Part shown: positions 60,373 through 64,000 of the stretch, one piece after another
How the letters are laid out: each line of letters begins with the position of its first letter
Numbering within the stretch: position 1 is the first letter of the stretch
Assembly (NCBI GenBank): GCA_019638625.1
Contig: JAHBTK010000001.1
Span: forward strand, 859,434-923,433
Source of the DNA: Chitinophagaceae bacterium
GTDB taxonomy: Bacteria; Bacteroidota; Bacteroidia; Chitinophagales; Chitinophagaceae
DNA: 64,000 bases
Direction: 5' to 3'
The notes under the pieces: model-generated
What the model saw: only the letters and a program-made list of their open reading frames with translations
What the model was told of the DNA's origin: nothing
Database searches by the model: none
Position numbers and translations under genes: made by a program

Positions 60373-63300
60373 ATGAACATCAGAAAAAGGCGCCTGTTAT
60401 ACTCGGGAGCCGGAAACTTACTGTTATTCTTTTCTTTATTTTGTTGTACATCCGCTATCGCGCAAACCATCAGTGGTACTGTTAAAGATGAGGCAGGCAA
60501 AGGGTTGTCATCGGTTTCTGTAACGGTTAAAGGCGCTACTGCCGCTACTGTTACCGATACTGCCGGCGCCTTTACCATCAGTGCTCCTTCAAACGCCACT
60601 TTGATATTCAGTTCTGTGGGATATGCTACTCTTGAAGTGCCTCTCGCAGGCAGGATCAATGTAGAAGTCAGGATGATGACCGATGCCCAAAGCCTGGATG
60701 CTGTAGTAATTACGGCGTTAGGTATATCCAAACAGTCAAGGGGGTTGGGTTATGCGGTATCCAATGTGAACTCGGATGAGCTGACCATTAACCGGTCGCC
60801 CAACGTAATGAATGCGTTGCAGGGTAAGGTAGCCGGTGTAAATATTTCCTCGATGGGTACCGGTCCCGGAGGTACATCAAAAATTCGTATCAGGGGACAG
60901 TCTTCCATAGGCGGGCAAAACAACCCGCTGATCGTAATCAACGGGGTGCCTGTAGATAATACCAACTTTAACGACAATGCTGTGTCTGTGAAAGGAGGCG
61001 GTAGTTATGCAGACGGGGGAGACGGGTTATCCAGCATCAACCCGGACGATATAGAAAGCATGACTGTATTGAAGGGCGCCCCTGCTGCGGCTTTGTATGG
61101 CTCCCGGGCCCAGAACGGTGTAATTATGATTACCACTAAAACCAGGGGTAAGGCAAAAGGGATTGGGGTGACCTATAATTTGAATTATACCAACGAAACA
61201 CCCCTGGACTTTACCGACTACCAATTGGAGTACGGGCAGGGAGAAGGAGGAGTAAGACCAACCGCTCCTAATCCTACTTCAGGGCAGTGGTCGTTCGGAG
61301 AAAAATTCGCTCCGGGTATGACACAGGTGCTTTTTGATAACCTGACATTGCCCTATGAACCACAGGGCAGCAGGACCAAAGAGTTTTACAGGAACGGGCA
61401 AAATATATCCAATACCGTTTCCTTCCAGGCCACAGGGGATAGGGGAGGACTCCACCTTTCTCTGAACAATACAGACAACCTGGGCATCGTACCCAATAAC
61501 AGGTTCAACCGTAAGACCATGAATCTTGGGTTCAGTTACGGATTATCAGATAAACTGAGCTTTGCGGGCAATGTCAACTATTCCCGCGAAAACAATAAGA
61601 ACCCGCCTAATATTGCCAACCAGGACAATTCCATCCCCACTACATTGATGGCTATGGCGAATTCAATGCCCTTAAAAGTGTTGGAAGAGAATAAGTTCAA
61701 TGCCGCCGGAAACGAATATGTGTACTCCAGGTTTATGAACCGGACCAACCCGTATTGGGTACTGTCTGAACAGTTCCACAATATCAAACGTGACAGGATC
61801 TTTGGAAATATTTCGGTGAAATATGATTTTACTGACTGGCTGTATGCGCAGGTCCGCTTCGGGCAGGACTATTGGTCGAGAGACGAAGACCTGAACAACT
61901 TCCCGACGGGGCATGCTTCAAGAGCACTCGTGGCCGGCTTTGCCAATGGCGTATTTACACAGGAATCGCGTCGGTTCAGGGAAACAAACCTCGACTTCCT
62001 GATGGCAGCCAACAAGGAGTTTGGCAATTTCGACGTGACACTTACAGGGGGTGGTAATCAAATGCGCCGTACGGCGGACATTAATAATGTGGTGGTTACC
62101 GATTTTTTTATAAGAGGACTTTATACTGTGCAAAACGGGCGTGCCAAAGACCCGGTGTATTCATTAATTGAACAGGGCGTAAACTCGCTGTACAGTTCGG
62201 CGGAACTTTCGTGGAACCGGACGCTCTACCTGAACGGAACAGTAAGGAATGACTGGTTTTCAACCCTCTCCCCGGAAAATATGAGTATCCTGTATCCCTC
62301 GGTTTCGGGTTCATATGTATTCTCTGAAAGCTTAGGCTCATCTGCCTGGCTGAACTTTGGTAAAATAAGAGTAGGATATGCGGAAGTAGGAAGCGACGGT
62401 GCAGTGAGCCCGTATTCCAACCTGTTATTTTATACCATGAATGCCAACCTGATCAATAATCCTTCGGGTACCCCGGTGCCGGTAGCCACCAGCGGCAACT
62501 CCATACCGAATACAAATCTGAGGCCCAGCCGTGTGGCGGAAACAGAAATAGGGCTGGAACTTAAAATGTTTAACAACCGGGTGAATATTGACCTGGCCGC
62601 TTACCGGAAAATAACTTCTGATCAGATTGTAACGGCGCAGGTATCAGACGCGTCAGGCTTCGTTAATACCAGCATCAACAGCGGAAAGAGCCGGAACCTG
62701 GGGTTTGAAGCTTTGCTGAACCTCGGATTGATAGAGAAGAGAGACTTTAGCTGGAGCTTTACTGCCAATGCATCTTATAATAAAACAAAGGTACTGAGTA
62801 TTCTTTCCAACACTCCGGGCGAAAGGATCACTATCGCCACCCATGTATTCAATGGAGAGGTCAGGCATGTGGTAGGAGAGGAAATGGGGCAAATAGCAGG
62901 GTTTGGATATAACCGGAATGAAAAGGGCGAAAGAATTTTTCTTGAGAACGGACTTCCGCAACGCACACCCGACCTGGTTTTGTTTGGCAGCGCGCTGCCG
63001 AAATGGACAGGCGGTTTTGTGAACAGCTTTGAATACAAGGGCATACGGCTGACCGCTTTGATAGACTTTAAGCTGGGTAATAAAATGTTGTCCGGAACCA
63101 ACTTCAATGCCGTTCGCCATGGATTGCACAAAATGACGCTGGAAGGAAGAGAAGGTGGTTTTGTAGGTGACGGCGTAAACCAGGGTGGAGGGGTGAATAC
63201 CGCTGTGGCGCCGGTGCAGACCTACTGGGAACACCTGCGGTCGCAGGCATTGGTGGAAGCGGTGATTTACAACGCCGGATACTGGAAATTAAGACAGGTA

Positions 63301-63519
63301 ACGCTGGGATATGACTTTACCCGTTTTTTACCGGCGAATTGGCCGTTTAAAGGGGTTAAGCTGGATTTTGTTGCCAACAATGTGCTCATGATCAAAAAAT
63401 GGGTAGATAATATAGACCCTGAATCTTTCGGTTTCGCGTCTGACAACCAGGTGGGAATGGAGTCTGCCGGCGTGCCAACAACGAGGGGACTTGGTTTAAA
63501 CCTGAATATTAAATTTTAA
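60373..63519 (+). CDS. SusC/RagA-family TonB-linked outer membrane transporter
   Basis: A 1048-residue protein; this ATG gives a clean signal peptide (to about AIAQ). The CarboxypepD_reg domain (ISGTVKDEAGKGLSSVSVTVKG, about 32-110) precedes the plug with QSLDAVVITALGISKQSRGLGYAV, the LQGKVAGVNISSMGTGPGG motif and VLKGAPAAALYGSRAQNGVIMITTKTRGK. The barrel ends TRGLGLNLNIKF. It is paired with a SusD gene 10 bp downstream. Substrate is unknown; the divergent sugar-acid operon suggests a uronate- or aldonate-containing glycan. Confidence 0.95.
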   Translation: MNIRKRRLLYSGAGNLLLFFSLFCCTSAIAQTISGTVKDEAGKGLSSVSVTVKGATAATVTDTAGAFTISAPSNATLIFSSVGYATLEVPLAGRINVEVRMMTDAQSLDAVVITALGISKQSRGLGYAVSNVNSDELTINRSPNVMNALQGKVAGVNISSMGTGPGGTSKIRIRGQSSIGGQNNPLIVINGVPVDNTNFNDNAVSVKGGGSYADGGDGLSSINPDDIESMTVLKGAPAAALYGSRAQNGVIMITTKTRGKAKGIGVTYNLNYTNETPLDFTDYQLEYGQGEGGVRPTAPNPTSGQWSFGEKFAPGMTQVLFDNLTLPYEPQGSRTKEFYRNGQNISNTVSFQATGDRGGLHLSLNNTDNLGIVPNNRFNRKTMNLGFSYGLSDKLSFAGNVNYSRENNKNPPNIANQDNSIPTTLMAMANSMPLKVLEENKFNAAGNEYVYSRFMNRTNPYWVLSEQFHNIKRDRIFGNISVKYDFTDWLYAQVRFGQDYWSRDEDLNNFPTGHASRALVAGFANGVFTQESRRFRETNLDFLMAANKEFGNFDVTLTGGGNQMRRTADINNVVVTDFFIRGLYTVQNGRAKDPVYSLIEQGVNSLYSSAELSWNRTLYLNGTVRNDWFSTLSPENMSILYPSVSGSYVFSESLGSSAWLNFGKIRVGYAEVGSDGAVSPYSNLLFYTMNANLINNPSGTPVPVATSGNSIPNTNLRPSRVAETEIGLELKMFNNRVNIDLAAYRKITSDQIVTAQVSDASGFVNTSINSGKSRNLGFEALLNLGLIEKRDFSWSFTANASYNKTKVLSILSNTPGERITIATHVFNGEVRHVVGEEMGQIAGFGYNRNEKGERIFLENGLPQRTPDLVLFGSALPKWTGGFVNSFEYKGIRLTALIDFKLGNKMLSGTNFNAVRHGLHKMTLEGREGGFVGDGVNQGGGVNTAVAPVQTYWEHLRSQALVEAVIYNAGYWKLRQVTLGYDFTRFLPANWPFKGVKLDFVANNVLMIKKWVDNIDPESFGFASDNQVGMESAGVPTTRGLGLNLNIKF

Positions 63520-63529
63520 ACTGCCTGTT

Positions 63530-64000
63530 ATGAAAAGGATCCTATCTTTTATTTTAATAGTAGTAATTGCTTCTTCGTGTACCAAGGGACTGCAGGAGCT
63601 GAACATAAATAAGACAAGCCCTATCAGTGTTAACCCAACGTTTTTGCTGAATAGCGCACTCCTGAATACTTCTTTTATCGGGCGTACCGTAACGATTGAT
63701 ATGGGGGTTGTGCAGCAGATTGTTTCGCCAAACGGAGGGGTATTGGCCGGGGCAAATTTCAACCAGGACAATCGCGACAATACCTTAGGCAGCATCTGGC
63801 AAACCTATTACCAGAATGTTGTTAAATACACCCATGATATCATCTCCACTACCCGCGAGAATCCGGACAGGACTAACCTTTATAATATGGCCCGTATACT
63901 TCGTGCCTATGCATATATGGTTTTGACGGACGGATACGGGGATATTCCCTATTTCCAGGGAGGAGCCGGATATACGGACCAGATATTTTTGCCGGTTTAC
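63530..64000 (+). CDS. SusD/RagB-family lipoprotein, cut by the window end
   Basis: The first 157 residues are present; the frame is still open at the end of the window. The start MKRILSFILIVVIASSCTKGLQELNINKTSP has a lipobox Cys at about residue 17. The region MARILRAYAYMVLTDGYGDIPYFQGG is the SusD-type helical signature of the SusD_2-like subgroup. It partners the preceding SusC. Confidence 0.9.
   Translation, partial: MKRILSFILIVVIASSCTKGLQELNINKTSPISVNPTFLLNSALLNTSFIGRTVTIDMGVVQQIVSPNGGVLAGANFNQDNRDNTLGSIWQTYYQNVVKYTHDIISTTRENPDRTNLYNMARILRAYAYMVLTDGYGDIPYFQGGAGYTDQIFLPVY

Overview
The window reads as chromosomal DNA of a Bacteroidota bacterium, most likely a Chitinophagaceae-type soil or environmental glycan degrader. 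The reasons are the SusC/SusD pairs, a hybrid two-component system that fuses sensor kinase, receiver and AraC domains, TonB-dependent receptors with carboxypeptidase-like regulatory domains, signal peptides ending in AQ, and promoter elements of the TAnnTTTG type. No rRNA, tRNA or CRISPR array was recognised.

Layout. 0-6 kb: a PIN-toxin/antitoxin pair, a REP-associated tyrosine transposase (RAYT) in a repeat-rich, otherwise gene-free setting, a rhomboid protease and a TonB-dependent receptor. 6-15 kb: serine hydrolase, D-2-hydroxyacid dehydrogenase, GH20 hexosaminidase, DUF4197 protein, BNR_4-type protein and a two-domain acetylxylan-esterase-like hydrolase. 15-27 kb: a compact fructan utilisation locus. 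A fructose-sensing type hybrid regulator is divergent from a sugar porter, fructokinase, SusC, SusD and a GH32 fructan hydrolase. 27-36 kb: ChbG/YdjC-type deacetylase, DprA, IMP dehydrogenase, two EamA transporters, an SGNH esterase and a YigZ protein. 36-39.4 kb: cytochrome c maturation genes ccmE and ccmF. 39.7-46.4 kb: an Api92-like protein, a class III aminotransferase, a zinc-ribbon protein divergent from a short SSB, a YegP protein, a Fic protein that looks horizontally acquired, and a sulfatase. 46.4-55.3 kb: mainly housekeeping (Rrf2 regulator, dapB, DUF5683 protein, parB, parA, MBL hydrolase, flavin reductase, metallophosphoesterase, lipA, OsmC). 55.4-64 kb: a probable sugar-acid catabolic cluster (TIM-barrel isomerase, BASS transporter, enolase-superfamily dehydratase, RraA-like protein), next to a second SusC/SusD pair whose SusD is cut by the window edge.

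The best-integrated system is the fructan locus. Oligofructans would be bound by SusD, imported by SusC, cut in the periplasm by GH32, sensed as free fructose by the hybrid regulator, taken up by the sugar porter and phosphorylated by the PfkB kinase.

The least-explained signals are non-coding. They are palindromic mobile-looking repeats (RAYT-flanking hairpins, a MITE-like element present twice, a 250-bp five-hairpin element with terminal inverted repeats), a duplicated conserved-box-plus-terminator element upstream of dprA, an orphan terminator in a 1-kb gene-free region, and paired operator-like palindromes in front of the fic gene and between the zinc-ribbon and ssb genes. The CcmE homologue carries Cys where the classical haem-binding His is expected. 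No complete, clearly new multi-gene system was identified.
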